From assembly GCA_934501475.1 (NCBI GenBank), contig CAKSUL010000006.1, positions 1 through 55,957 of the forward strand: 55,957 nucleotides of DNA, in the 5' to 3' direction. This document shows positions 32,352 through 42,718 of the stretch, piece by piece. The notes under the pieces were generated by a model. The model made no database searches. It had not been told where the DNA came from and was given only the letters and a program-made list of their open reading frames with translations. A program made the translations under genes and the position numbers. Source of the stretch: an uncultured Roseovarius sp. (lineage in GTDB: Bacteria; Pseudomonadota; Alphaproteobacteria; Rhodobacterales; Rhodobacteraceae). The first letter of the stretch is position 1, and every line of letters starts with the position of its first letter.

Positions 32352-33491
32352 TTACCTCGGTTTATGGACATGGGCACTTTGCACCATGCCAAAACCGATC
32401 AGCAGTATCAACATGGCAGAGCCGCCGTAACTGACCAGAGGAAGCGGCACGCCCACGACGGGCGCAAGCCCCATCACCATGGACATGTTCACGGCAAAGA
32501 ACAAAAAGAACGTCGCCGCGATCCCCAGCGTCAGCAGCGATGAGAACCGGTCCTTGTAGCTGAGGGCGGCGGCGATGCAGAAGACCACGATCAGCGCATA
32601 TAGCCCCAGCAGCGAAATCGCCCCCAGAAACCCGAATTCCTCGGCCAGGGTGGTAAAGATGAAATCGGTATGCTTTTCCGGCAGGAAGTTCAGCCGCGAT
32701 TGCGTGCCCTGCATGAAACCCCGCCCGGTCCAGCCCCCGGACCCCAGGGCGATCTTGGACTGGGTGATGTGATATCCCGCGCCCAGCGGGTCGGTCGAGG
32801 GGTCCAGAAACGTGTCGATCCGGCGATACTGATAGTTGGCCAGCAACTGCCAGCCGGTGCCCCGGCTCTGGAATACCGCGGTGACCAGCCCGATCCCCGA
32901 GGCCAGAACGGCGGCGAAATAGGCCCAATGCACCCCGGCCAGGAACATCATCACCCCCCCCGTTGCGATCAGCAGGATCGACGTGCCCAGATCGGGCTGC
33001 GTCAGCACCAGGTAAACCGGCATCAGGATCAGCAGCACCGGCAACAGCACCCAGAACGGCCGCGAAGTCTTGGCCGTAGGCAGCCAGTCGTAATAGGTGG
33101 CCAGCACCATCACCAGAGCGATTTTCATCAGTTCCGAGGGTTGCAGACGGATCACGCCCAGATCGATCCAGCGCTGCGCGCCCATGCCGACGGTGCCAAA
33201 GAATTCAACCCCGACCAGCAGCGCCAGCGACACGGCATAGGCCAGCCCGGCAATGTTGCGCCAGAACCAGATCGGAATCATCCCCACGAACAGCATCAGC
33301 GCGAAACCGACGCCAAAGCGTTTCAACTGCGCCGAGGCCCATGGGTCCATCGACCCGCCGGCAACCGAATAGAGCATGAGAAAGCCGATACCGGCAACCG
33401 TGGCCAGCAGGATCGCCAGCGGCCAGTTCAGATAGAGGATCTTGCGCAGCCCCGATGGCGTGCTCCTGACGGTATATTCCAGATAGCTCAT
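32352..33491 (-). CDS. rodA: Rod shape-determining protein RodA (SEDS glycosyltransferase)
   Basis: The peptidoglycan polymerase of the elongasome, a 379-residue SEDS membrane protein with about ten helices. The family sequences are AQRWIDLGVIRLQPSE, LTQPDLGTSILL and LPEKHTDFIFTTLAEEFGF, the aspartate in HTDF corresponding to the SEDS catalytic aspartate of E. coli RodA. It overlaps mrdA by 4 nt, so RodA and its cognate PBP2 are translationally coupled. Confidence 0.96.
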   Translation of the reverse strand: MSYLEYTVRSTPSGLRKILYLNWPLAILLATVAGIGFLMLYSVAGGSMDPWASAQLKRFGVGFALMLFVGMIPIWFWRNIAGLAYAVSLALLVGVEFFGTVGMGAQRWIDLGVIRLQPSELMKIALVMVLATYYDWLPTAKTSRPFWVLLPVLLILMPVYLVLTQPDLGTSILLIATGGVMMFLAGVHWAYFAAVLASGIGLVTAVFQSRGTGWQLLANYQYRRIDTFLDPSTDPLGAGYHITQSKIALGSGGWTGRGFMQGTQSRLNFLPEKHTDFIFTTLAEEFGFLGAISLLGLYALIVVFCIAAALSYKDRFSSLLTLGIAATFFLFFAVNMSMVMGLAPVVGVPLPLVSYGGSAMLILLIGFGMVQSAHVHKPR

Positions 33492-35428
33492 GCGCGGTCG
33501 CTCGTCTCGCCCTGCGGTGCCGGGCGTTCGCGGCGCAGCCGTTCCTGAAGCGCGCGGATGCGGGCGCGGTCCTTGGCCGGATAGGCGTCCAGCGGCGGGT
33601 CTTCTCCGTATAGCGCCTGAAGCGTGATGTCGCGCGCGATCGGCGCCGCCGCGGTCGAGCCGCCTCCGCCATGCTCGACCAGGACCGCCACGGCATATTT
33701 CGGCGCATCGACCGGCGCGAAATCGACAAACAGCGCGTGATCGCGCCGCCGCCAGGGCAGGTCACTGTTACTTCGCACGCCTTGCGCGCGTTCGGCGGCG
33801 GTGATGTTGCGCACCTGGCTGGTGCCGGTCTTGCCGGCCATGCGGAACGCGTCGGTAAGGATCCGGCTGCCATAGGCCGTGCCGCGCCGGTTGTTGGTCA
33901 CGGCGGTCATCGCCTTGCGGATGTGGCGCAGGTGGTTTTCGTTCAGGCCCAGATCCTCGCCATGGCCGCTGGGGGTTTCGACGCCGTCGATGGATTTGAC
34001 CAGACGCGGCGTCACCGCGCGCCCGGTGGCCAGCCGCGCGGTCATTACCGCCAGTTGCATCGGCGAGGCCAGGACGAACCCCTGCCCGATGGCCGAGTTG
34101 ACGCTGTCCCCGATCACCCAGTCGCTGCCCTTGGTTTCGCGTTTCCACGCCTTGGTCGGCATCAGCCCCTCGGCGACGCCGGTCATCGGCAGGTCATGGG
34201 TCACGCCCAGACCCAGACGCCGGGCCATTTCGCTGATGTTCTCGATGCCGGTGCGCATCGCCAGTTCATAATAATAGACATCGCAGCTTTCGCGCAGCGA
34301 GCGGTGCAGATCGACATTGCCGTGACCGGCGCGTTTCCAGCAGTGGAACCTGCGGCCGCTGACCTCAAGATGGCCCCGGCAATAGATCGTTTCGTCGGGG
34401 TCGATGAACCCGCCCTCAAGGGCGGCCAGGGCGGTGACCATCTTGAAGGTCGAGCCGGGCGGATAGACACCCTGCACCGTCTTGTTGGGCAGGGGGCGGT
34501 ATTCATTGTCCAGGAGGGACTTGTAATCGGACACGGAAATGCCGCGCACGAACAGGTTGGGATCAAAGGCCGGCGCCGAGGCGCAGGCCAGCACATCCCC
34601 GGTCTCGCATTCGATCACCACGGCGGCGGCGCTTTCGCCGCGCAGGCGGGCATGGACATAGGATTGCAGGGCGCTGTCGGTCGTGATCTGCACATCCTTG
34701 CCGGCCTGGCCTTCGCGGCGGTCCAACTCGCGCATGACGCGCCCGGCGGCGTTCTGTTCGACCCGTTTGGTGCCGGCGGTGCCGCGCAGAAGATCCTCGC
34801 GGCGCGCTTCCAGCCCGACCTTGCCGATCTGGAAACGCGGGATCAGCAACAGCTGATCCGGGGCCTCGATCCGCTCGAGATCATAGTCGGACACAGGGCC
34901 GACATAGCCGATCAGATGCGCGTAATCCTCCAGCATCGGATAGCGGCGCGTCAGGCCGACTTCGGGGCGCACACCGGGCAGGGCGGGGGCGTTGACCGCG
35001 ACGCGGCTCACTTCCTCCCAGCTGACGCGGTCGGCCACCATGACCGGATGCAACCCCGAGCGCTTCATCTCTTCGCGCGCGCGGCTCAGCTCATCCGGGT
35101 CCAGATCCACCAGCTGCGTCAGGCGCGCGATCACTTCGTCCACATCCCCGGCCTCGTCGCGATCCACCATGATGCGATAGCTGGGCACGTTTTCGGCCAC
35201 CACCACGCCATTGCGGTCATAGATCTGACCGCGTGCGGGCGGGATCAGGCGGATCTTGATGCGGTTCTCATCGGCCAGCAGGCGGAACTGATCGGCCTGC
35301 TCGACCTGAAGATAGCGCATCCGAAACGCCAGAAGGCCCAGAATCCCGGCCTGCGCGCCGGCCATGATCAGGCCACGGCGGCTGATGGTTTTCTGGCTGA
35401 TGGCGCTGTCGCGGTTCACACGTCTCAT
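33488..35428 (-). CDS. mrdA: Penicillin-binding protein 2
   Basis: The transpeptidase of the elongasome. The ATG at 35428 gives 646 residues and overlaps the mreD stop (ATGA); the frame is open much further upstream but lies over mreD. One membrane helix is at residues 19-36 (GLIMAGAQAGILGLLAFR). The pedestal domain with RGQIYDRNG near 66-74 precedes the transpeptidase domain with S326-T-F-K329, S381-C-D383 and K533-T-G535. All catalytic motifs are intact. Confidence 0.96.
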   Translation of the reverse strand: MRRVNRDSAISQKTISRRGLIMAGAQAGILGLLAFRMRYLQVEQADQFRLLADENRIKIRLIPPARGQIYDRNGVVVAENVPSYRIMVDRDEAGDVDEVIARLTQLVDLDPDELSRAREEMKRSGLHPVMVADRVSWEEVSRVAVNAPALPGVRPEVGLTRRYPMLEDYAHLIGYVGPVSDYDLERIEAPDQLLLIPRFQIGKVGLEARREDLLRGTAGTKRVEQNAAGRVMRELDRREGQAGKDVQITTDSALQSYVHARLRGESAAAVVIECETGDVLACASAPAFDPNLFVRGISVSDYKSLLDNEYRPLPNKTVQGVYPPGSTFKMVTALAALEGGFIDPDETIYCRGHLEVSGRRFHCWKRAGHGNVDLHRSLRESCDVYYYELAMRTGIENISEMARRLGLGVTHDLPMTGVAEGLMPTKAWKRETKGSDWVIGDSVNSAIGQGFVLASPMQLAVMTARLATGRAVTPRLVKSIDGVETPSGHGEDLGLNENHLRHIRKAMTAVTNNRRGTAYGSRILTDAFRMAGKTGTSQVRNITAAERAQGVRSNSDLPWRRRDHALFVDFAPVDAPKYAVAVLVEHGGGGSTAAAPIARDITLQALYGEDPPLDAYPAKDRARIRALQERLRRERPAPQGETSDRA

Positions 35429-35964
35429 GCGCGGGTTCCCATGCTGGCGGCGTCGCCGGGTCTGACCTTGCGCACGCCGAACACAAGTGCCGAAAACAGC
35501 GCCACCACCGGATAGGCGATCAGCGTCGAAAGCAGTTCGATCAGGCTCAGCCCCAGCGGGGCCTGCGGCACCAGCAGCACCGCAAGGATCAACCGATAGC
35601 TCAGCGTGAGCACGATCAGAACCCCCGCCACGGTCAGCCATTCGGGCAGAAAGCTGAGATCGCGCAGCCCCGGCGCGCGCGACTTGAGTGTCTGCGCCCC
35701 CATCACGATCAGCGCCGCCCACAGGCCCGGCGGGCGCTGAAACAGCAGATCCGCCAACAACATCACCGCCGCGATCAGCAGCGGGGGCGCATATTCCGGG
35801 CGCCGCAACACCCAGGCAAAGCACAGCGCGACGATCATGTCCGGACCCGCCCAGCGGCTGGGCACCATCTGCAGCGGCAGCAACCGCCAGAAAATCGCGC
35901 AGATGCACAGCGCCACGAAGATGGCGCGCAGGGTCCACAGGCGGGTCTGGCTGCGCTCAACCAC
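35425..35964 (-). CDS. mreD: Rod shape-determining protein MreD
   Basis: A 179-residue membrane protein with five or six helices, part of the elongasome scaffold. The start is a GTG at 35964: GGAG is seven bases before it, it overlaps the mreC stop by 8 nt, and the protein then begins (V)VERSQTRLWTLRAIF. An earlier ATG at 35991 has no ribosome binding site. MreD proteins are poorly conserved, but position between mreC and mrdA and the pattern of helices leave little doubt. Confidence 0.9.
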   Translation of the reverse strand: MVERSQTRLWTLRAIFVALCICAIFWRLLPLQMVPSRWAGPDMIVALCFAWVLRRPEYAPPLLIAAVMLLADLLFQRPPGLWAALIVMGAQTLKSRAPGLRDLSFLPEWLTVAGVLIVLTLSYRLILAVLLVPQAPLGLSLIELLSTLIAYPVVALFSALVFGVRKVRPGDAASMGTRA

Positions 35965-36883
35965 CGGTGCTCTCCGTGGTGGCGGCCGCATCGGCGGGCG
36001 CGGGGGAATCCGAGGGCAGGTTGGCGGGGGCGATCAGTTCACCGGCGCTGTCGATGCCGCCGCTCCGGTGATCGCGCAGCACGCGCAGAAACTCCAGCCG
36101 TTCGTAATCGGCGGCAAGGCGCAGGCGCATCCGCCCGCCGGGATCCAGCGCGATCTGCCCCACCAGCAGGCCGGGCGGAAACACGCCGCCATCGCCCGAT
36201 GTGATCACCCGGTCGCCGGCGCGCACCTGCCCGGCATCCTCAAGAAAATCGATCGGCGGCGCGGCGGTGTTGTCGCCGGCCACCAGCGCGCGCTGGCCCG
36301 AGGGCTGCACCGTGACGGGCACGCGGCTGGACGTGTCGGTCAGCAGGATCACCCGTGCGGTATTGGCCCCGACGCCGGAAATCCGCCCGACAACGCCCAG
36401 CCCGTCCATCGCCGCCCAGCCATCGACGATCCCGTCGCGCGCGCCCACATTCAGGATCACCGACTGGCGGAAAGGCGATCCGCTGTCGGCGGCCACGACC
36501 CCGGTGACATAGGTCAGACGCGGATCAAGGCGCACATTGTTCAGATCCAGCAGCCGGGCGTTTTCCTGCTCGAGTTGCAGCGCCGCCTCTTTCCAGGCGC
36601 TCATCTGCTGCAATTCGCGGCGCAGGTCCTGATTTTGCTGATAGATGCGGTCATAGCTCTGGAAATCCCGCATGATCCTGACCATCCCGGTGACCGGCGC
36701 CATCGCCCAATCGAAATTGGGCACCACCCGGTCGACCACCTGGGCGCGAAACCGTTCGACCCGCGGGCTGTCGATTCGCCACAGCAGGAAAACACCGATC
36801 AGACAGATCAGCAGCACCCCCAGAAGCAGACGTTTCAGCGGGCCGGTATAATCGTCGTTCTGTGTCCGGTCTCTGGCCAACAA
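35957..36883 (-). CDS. mreC: Rod shape-determining protein MreC
   Basis: A 308-residue periplasmic scaffold protein with one N-terminal membrane helix (LLLGVLLICLIGVFLLW about 20-36), a coiled-coil region (about 80-115) and the beta-barrel domain with VTGVVAADSGSPFRQSVILNVGARDG and ITSGDGGVFPPGLLVG. The frame starts with TTG-TTG just after GGGGGA; one of the two TTG codons is the likely start. The tail beyond residue 285 is rich in S, P, A and D and seems disordered. It overlaps the mreD start. Confidence 0.94.
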   Translation of the reverse strand: MLARDRTQNDDYTGPLKRLLLGVLLICLIGVFLLWRIDSPRVERFRAQVVDRVVPNFDWAMAPVTGMVRIMRDFQSYDRIYQQNQDLRRELQQMSAWKEAALQLEQENARLLDLNNVRLDPRLTYVTGVVAADSGSPFRQSVILNVGARDGIVDGWAAMDGLGVVGRISGVGANTARVILLTDTSSRVPVTVQPSGQRALVAGDNTAAPPIDFLEDAGQVRAGDRVITSGDGGVFPPGLLVGQIALDPGGRMRLRLAADYERLEFLRVLRDHRSGGIDSAGELIAPANLPSDSPAPADAAATTESTGG

Positions 36884-36911
36884 ATCCCCCTTTGGTCAAA
36901 AGGTGGGCATC

Positions 36912-38282
<1,371 letters not shown>

Positions 38283-39050
38283 TTGAAAGTAGTCATTCTG
38301 GCCGGGGGCCTTGGAACCCGCATCAGCGAGGAATCGCATCTCAAGCCGAAACCGATGATCGAGATCGGCGGGCGTCCGATCATCTGGCACATCATGAAGG
38401 CCTACGGGGCGCATGGGATCAATGATTTCGTCATCTGCTGCGGCTATCGGGGCTATGTGATCAAGGAATATTTCGCGAATTATTTCCTGCACATGTCCGA
38501 CGTCACCATTGATCTGTCCAACAACGCGATGGAAGTGCATCATCAAAAGGCCGAGCCGTGGCGCATCACCCTGGTCGATACCGGCGAACACACCATGACC
38601 GGCGGGCGCATCGCGCGCGTGCGTGATCATCTGGATGGCACGTTCTGCCTGACCTATGGCGATGGCGTCAGCAACGTGGACATCACCGGGCTGATAGATT
38701 TCCACCGCCGCGAGGGCCGTGAGGCAACTGTGACGGCCATTCAGCCTGCCGGACGTTTCGGCGCGCTGGTGACGGATGGCAATCGCGTGACGTCGTTTCA
38801 GGAAAAACCCCAGGGCGACGGGCAATGGATCAATGGCGGCTTCTTTGTGTGCGAACCTTCGGTTCTGGACCGGATCGAAGGCGATTACACCGTGTTCGAG
38901 CGCGGACCCCTGGCCGATCTTGCCACTGACGGTCAACTGGCGGTGTGGCGCCATGACGGGTTCTGGGCCGCGATGGACACCCTGCGCGACAAGACCCAGT
39001 TGGAGGATCTCTGGAGCAGCGGCAAAGCCCCCTGGAGAACATGGAGGTGA
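38283..39050 (+). CDS. rfbF: Glucose-1-phosphate cytidylyltransferase
   Basis: Forms CDP-glucose from CTP and glucose-1-phosphate, the entry to CDP-6-deoxy sugars. The 255-residue protein starts (TTG) [16 protein letters not shown], with the nucleotide loop GGLGTR, then [22 protein letters not shown] with the metal aspartate and [12 protein letters not shown] at the end. The TTG at 38283 is chosen because family members of about 257 residues begin right at KxVILAGG. It is the first gene of the cassette and overlaps rfbG by 10 nt. The hexomutase at 22180 could supply its substrate. Confidence 0.95.
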   Translation: MKVVILAGGLGTRISEESHLKPKPMIEIGGRPIIWHIMKAYGAHGINDFVICCGYRGYVIKEYFANYFLHMSDVTIDLSNNAMEVHHQKAEPWRITLVDTGEHTMTGGRIARVRDHLDGTFCLTYGDGVSNVDITGLIDFHRREGREATVTAIQPAGRFGALVTDGNRVTSFQEKPQGDGQWINGGFFVCEPSVLDRIEGDYTVFERGPLADLATDGQLAVWRHDGFWAAMDTLRDKTQLEDLWSSGKAPWRTWR

Positions 39051-40126
39051 CGACAGGCGAACAGACCGCTGCGGCGGGCAGTTTCTTTGCCGGCAAACGG
39101 GTGCTGGTCACCGGGCATACCGGGTTCAAGGGCAGTTGGCTGTCGCTGTGGCTGACGCAACTGGGCGCCGAGGTGCATGGGCTGGCGCTGATCCCCGATA
39201 CCACGCCGGCGCTGTTTGATCAGCTGGGGCTGGCGGGGATGGTGGATCACGCGATCGGCGATATCCGCGATGCCGCGCTGGTCGATGCGCGGGTGCGCGC
39301 CGTGCAGCCCGATCTGGTGTTTCACCTGGCCGCGCAACCGCTGGTTCTGGAGTCCTACGCCGATCCGCTGACCACATGGCAGACCAACGTCATGGGAACG
39401 GTCCACCTGATGCAGGCGCTGCGCGATCTCGGCCGGCCTTGCGCGGCGGTGATGATCACCACCGACAAGGTGTATCAGAACCGCGAATGGCATCACCCCT
39501 ACCGTGAATGTGACCCGCTGGGCGGGCATGATCCCTACAGCGCCAGCAAGGCGGCGATGGAGATCGCGGTTGCGTCCTGGCGCGACTCGTTCCTGACGGC
39601 GGATCATCCGGTGCGCATCGCCACGGCGCGGGCGGGCAACGTGATCGGCGGCGGTGACTGGGCCGCCAACCGGCTGGTGCCGGACATCATGCGCGCGCTG
39701 GGGGCCGGGCATCGCGTCGATCTGCGCAACCCGGATGCGGTGCGCCCGTGGCAGCATGTGCTGGAGCCGCTGGCGGGCTATCTGCGCCTGGCCGAGCGGC
39801 TGGCCGGGGCGCAGGGCGCGCAATATGCCCAGAGCTATAATTTCGGGCCCGAACCGCGCGATCTGCGCCGGGTGCGCGATCTGGTCGAGGCGGCGCTTGG
39901 CCTTTGGCCGGGCAGCTGGGCCGACATGTCGCGCCCCGATCAGCCGCATGAGGCGGGGCTGCTGTCGCTGAGCATCGAACAGGCGCGCGCCGATCTGGGC
40001 TTTGCCCCGCGCTGGGATTTCGAGCAGACGATCGCGCGCACCGTCGAGTGGTATCGCGGCGTGGCGCAGGGACGTGATCCGCGCGCGCTGACATTGGCGC
40101 AGATCGCGGATTTCGGCGCGCCATGA
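39041..40126 (+). CDS. rfbG: CDP-glucose 4,6-dehydratase
   Basis: Converts CDP-D-glucose to CDP-4-keto-6-deoxy-D-glucose. The 361-residue SDR protein has the NAD loop [16 protein letters not shown] (23-38), the HLAAQPLV segment, the catalytic D-P-Y-S-A-S-K with the Y-x3-K pair, and the [18 protein letters not shown] region typical of RfbG. The distinctive GFKG pair in the NAD loop separates it from RmlB-type enzymes. It overlaps rfbF and the following epimerase gene. Confidence 0.95.
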   Translation: MEVTTGEQTAAAGSFFAGKRVLVTGHTGFKGSWLSLWLTQLGAEVHGLALIPDTTPALFDQLGLAGMVDHAIGDIRDAALVDARVRAVQPDLVFHLAAQPLVLESYADPLTTWQTNVMGTVHLMQALRDLGRPCAAVMITTDKVYQNREWHHPYRECDPLGGHDPYSASKAAMEIAVASWRDSFLTADHPVRIATARAGNVIGGGDWAANRLVPDIMRALGAGHRVDLRNPDAVRPWQHVLEPLAGYLRLAERLAGAQGAQYAQSYNFGPEPRDLRRVRDLVEAALGLWPGSWADMSRPDQPHEAGLLSLSIEQARADLGFAPRWDFEQTIARTVEWYRGVAQGRDPRALTLAQIADFGAP

Positions 40127-40665
40127 TCTTTCGCGCCCTGCCCCTGACCGGTGCCTATGAGATCACCCTTGAGCGGCGCGACGATGCGCGCGGCTATTTC
40201 GCGCGCGCCTATTGCGCGGATGAGTTCGCGGCACACGGCCTCAATACCGAATGGGTGCAGATGAACATCTCGATGAGCCACGCCAGGGGCACGATGCGCG
40301 GGCTGCATTTTCAGCGCCCCCCGATGGATGAGGTCAAACTGGTGCGCTGTCTGAAGGGGCGCGTTCTGGATGTGATCGTCGATCTGCGCGCCGGATCGGA
40401 CAGTTTCGGGCGCCATTGCAGCGTCACGCTGGACGCCGAGCGCTTCAACGCGATCTACATTCCCGCCGGGTTCGCGCATGGGTTTCAGACGCTGACGCCC
40501 GATTGCGCATTGCATTACATGCATTCGCAACGCTATGCGCCGGGGGCCGAAGGTGGCGTCAATCCCTGCGACCCTGCCCTTGGCATCGACTGGCCGCTGC
40601 CCCTGGCCGAAATGTCCGCGCGCGACCGCGCCTTGCCCGATCTCAACGACTGTGAGCCGCTATGA
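40123..40665 (+). CDS. RmlC-like 3,5-epimerase (4-keto-6-deoxysugar epimerase)
   Basis: A 180-residue cupin of the dTDP-4-dehydrorhamnose 3,5-epimerase family. Conserved parts: RGYFARAYC, GTMRGLHFQ with the catalytic histidine, DEVKLVRCLKGRVLDVIVDLR, IPAGFAHGFQTL and the NPCDPALGIDWP end with the catalytic aspartate. The tyrosine in MHSQRYAP matches the general acid position. In this cassette it probably works on CDP-4-keto-6-deoxyglucose, at C3, C5 or both; the name RfbC would imply a dTDP substrate and is avoided. ATGA overlaps on both sides. Confidence 0.9.
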   Translation: MIFRALPLTGAYEITLERRDDARGYFARAYCADEFAAHGLNTEWVQMNISMSHARGTMRGLHFQRPPMDEVKLVRCLKGRVLDVIVDLRAGSDSFGRHCSVTLDAERFNAIYIPAGFAHGFQTLTPDCALHYMHSQRYAPGAEGGVNPCDPALGIDWPLPLAEMSARDRALPDLNDCEPL

Positions 40666-41879
40666 CCCAGACCTGCCGACATTGCCAGACGCCGCTGACG
40701 CAGCAGTTTCTGGACCTTGGCCATGCGCCCCCCTCGAACGCCTATCTGAGCGCCGAGGCGCTGAACGCCCCCGAGGTCAGTTTTCCGCTGCGCCTGATGG
40801 TCTGTGGCAATTGCCGCTTGGTGCAGACGCTGGATTTTTCGCAGGCGGATGACCTGTTCACCCATGATTACGCCTATTTCTCGTCCACCTCGCAGGGGTG
40901 GCTGGATCATGCGGCGCGCTACTGCGCGATGATCACCGCGCGGCTGGGGCTGGGCGGGCACAGCCATGTGATGGAGCTGGCCTCGAATGACGGCTATCTG
41001 CTGCGCAATTTCGTGGCCGCCGGCATCCCCTGCCTGGGGGTCGAGCCGACCCGGAGCACCGCCGAGGCCGCACGGGTGCTGGGCATCGACGTGGTGCAGG
41101 ATTTCTTTGGCGCGGATCTGGCGCGCACCCTGCCTGCGGCGGATCTGATCATCGGCGACAATGTCTTTGCCCATGTCCCCGACATCAACGATTTCACCCG
41201 TGGCATGGCCGATGCGCTGAAGCCCGAGGGCGTGATCACGCTGGAATTTCCGCATCTGATGCGGCTGGTCGAGTTCGGCCAGTTCGACACCGTCTATCAC
41301 GAACATTTCTCATATCTGTCGCTGCTCGCGGTCGAGAGGATCCTTGCGGCACAGGGCCTGCGGGTCTGGGATGTCGAGGAATTGCCGACCCATGGCGGCA
41401 GTCTGCGCATCTATGGCTGCCTGCACGGTGCGGGCCATGCCGAGCAGCCCTCGGTCGCGGCGATGCGCGCCGAAGAGGGCGCGCGCGGCATGGATAATGA
41501 TTCCTATTACAGCGATTTTCAGGGCATCGCGGATATGATCAAGAACGATGTGCTGCGCTTTCTTCTCGACGCGCGCGCCGAAAACAAGAGCGTCGCCGCC
41601 TATGGCGCGGCCGCCAAGGGCAACACATTGCTGAACTATGCCGGTGTGCGCCCGGATCTGTTGCCCTTCGTGTGCGACGCCGCGCCATCGAAGATCGGGA
41701 AATACATGCCGGGCAGCCATATCCCGATCCGGGCCCCTGATGCCCTGATCGAAAACCGCCCCGATTACCTGTTCATCCTGCCCTGGAACATTGCCGCCGA
41801 AATACGCGCGCAAAACGCCGCGCTGATCGCGGCGGGCACGCGGGTGGTCACCGCCGTGCCGCGGCTGACGGTGACATGA
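40662..41879 (+). CDS. Sugar C-methyltransferase, TylCIII/NovU type
   Basis: A 405-residue SAM-dependent methyltransferase. N-terminal zinc site C5-x2-C8 ... C48-x2-C51, SAM-binding motif VMELASNDGYLL (103-114), the EFPHL and YHEHFSYLS catalytic segments, then the C-terminal Rossmann domain AAYGAAAKGNTLLNYAGV and SKIGKYMPGSHIPI. This three-domain plan belongs to enzymes that methylate C3 of 4-keto-6-deoxy sugars (as in mycarose or virenose formation). The neighbours provide exactly such a keto sugar, here attached to CDP. Confidence on the family is high; the carbon and stereochemistry are inferred. Confidence 0.92.
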   Translation: MTQTCRHCQTPLTQQFLDLGHAPPSNAYLSAEALNAPEVSFPLRLMVCGNCRLVQTLDFSQADDLFTHDYAYFSSTSQGWLDHAARYCAMITARLGLGGHSHVMELASNDGYLLRNFVAAGIPCLGVEPTRSTAEAARVLGIDVVQDFFGADLARTLPAADLIIGDNVFAHVPDINDFTRGMADALKPEGVITLEFPHLMRLVEFGQFDTVYHEHFSYLSLLAVERILAAQGLRVWDVEELPTHGGSLRIYGCLHGAGHAEQPSVAAMRAEEGARGMDNDSYYSDFQGIADMIKNDVLRFLLDARAENKSVAAYGAAAKGNTLLNYAGVRPDLLPFVCDAAPSKIGKYMPGSHIPIRAPDALIENRPDYLFILPWNIAAEIRAQNAALIAAGTRVVTAVPRLTVT

Positions 41880-42718
41880 TGGGGCGGGTCCTGGTCACCG
41901 GGGGCACCGGATTTGTCGGTCATGCGCTGGTGCAGGCGCTGAAGGCGCGCGGCGCCGAGTTGCGCTGCGTGATCCGCAGCGGCAGCCGCGCGCGCCTTGA
42001 GGGGCTGGATGCCAACGATCAGGTGGTCGAGGTCGATGACCTCTTTGCCCAGGATGCGGATTGGTGGCGCGACACCTGCCGCGACATCGACATGGTGATC
42101 CATGCCGCATGGTATGCGGAACCGGGCAAATACCTGACCTCGCCGCGCAACATGGCCTGCCTGATCGGCACATTGCAGATGGCCGAAGGGGCGGCAGAGG
42201 CGGGCGTGCGCCGCGTGGTCGGCGTCGGCACCTGTTTCGAGTATGATTTCACCGATGGCTATCTGCATCCCGACACCGCCCTTGCCCCGGCCACACCCTA
42301 TGCGGCGGCCAAGGCGGCGGCCTATACCATGCTGAACGCCTATCTGCCCGCGCGCGGGGTCAGCTTTCTCTGGGCGCGGCTGTTCTATCTATATGGCCCG
42401 CGCGAGGATTCGCGCCGTCTGGTGCCCCATCTGCATCAGCAACTGGGCGCGGGCGCTGCGGCGGACCTGACCAGCGGGGCGCAATTGCGCGACTTCATGG
42501 ATGTGCGCGACGCCGCCCGCCTGCTGGTCGAGGACGCCATGGGCACGCGCAGCGGTGCCACCAATATCTGCAGCGAGACCCCGATCACGATCCGCGCCCT
42601 CGCCGAGGGGATCGCGGATCAATACGGGCGGCGTGACCTGCTGAAATTCGGGGCGCGTGCCGATAACCTGACCGATCCCGCGATGATCGTGGGGCGGCGC
42701 GAAAGGAAACAGCCATGA
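41876..42718 (+). CDS. NAD-dependent epimerase/dehydratase (candidate 4-ketoreductase)
   Basis: A 280-residue extended-SDR protein. NAD loop VTGGTGFVGHALVQAL (8-23); VVGVGTCFEYDFTD in place of the usual S/T-S stretch; the catalytic pair in P-Y-A-A-A-K; and DFMDVRDAARLLVEDA near 207-222. In the cassette its simplest task is reduction of the 4-keto group after C-methylation, giving the final CDP-sugar; an epimerase role is possible. ATG codons at 41876 and 41879 are both possible. Overlaps the genes on both sides by 4 nt. Confidence 0.88.
   Translation: MMGRVLVTGGTGFVGHALVQALKARGAELRCVIRSGSRARLEGLDANDQVVEVDDLFAQDADWWRDTCRDIDMVIHAAWYAEPGKYLTSPRNMACLIGTLQMAEGAAEAGVRRVVGVGTCFEYDFTDGYLHPDTALAPATPYAAAKAAAYTMLNAYLPARGVSFLWARLFYLYGPREDSRRLVPHLHQQLGAGAAADLTSGAQLRDFMDVRDAARLLVEDAMGTRSGATNICSETPITIRALAEGIADQYGRRDLLKFGARADNLTDPAMIVGRRERKQP

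Noticed and set aside
33671..35515. 614-residue open frame opposite mrdA
   Set aside because: Shadow of the PBP2 gene with its motifs intact on the other strand.
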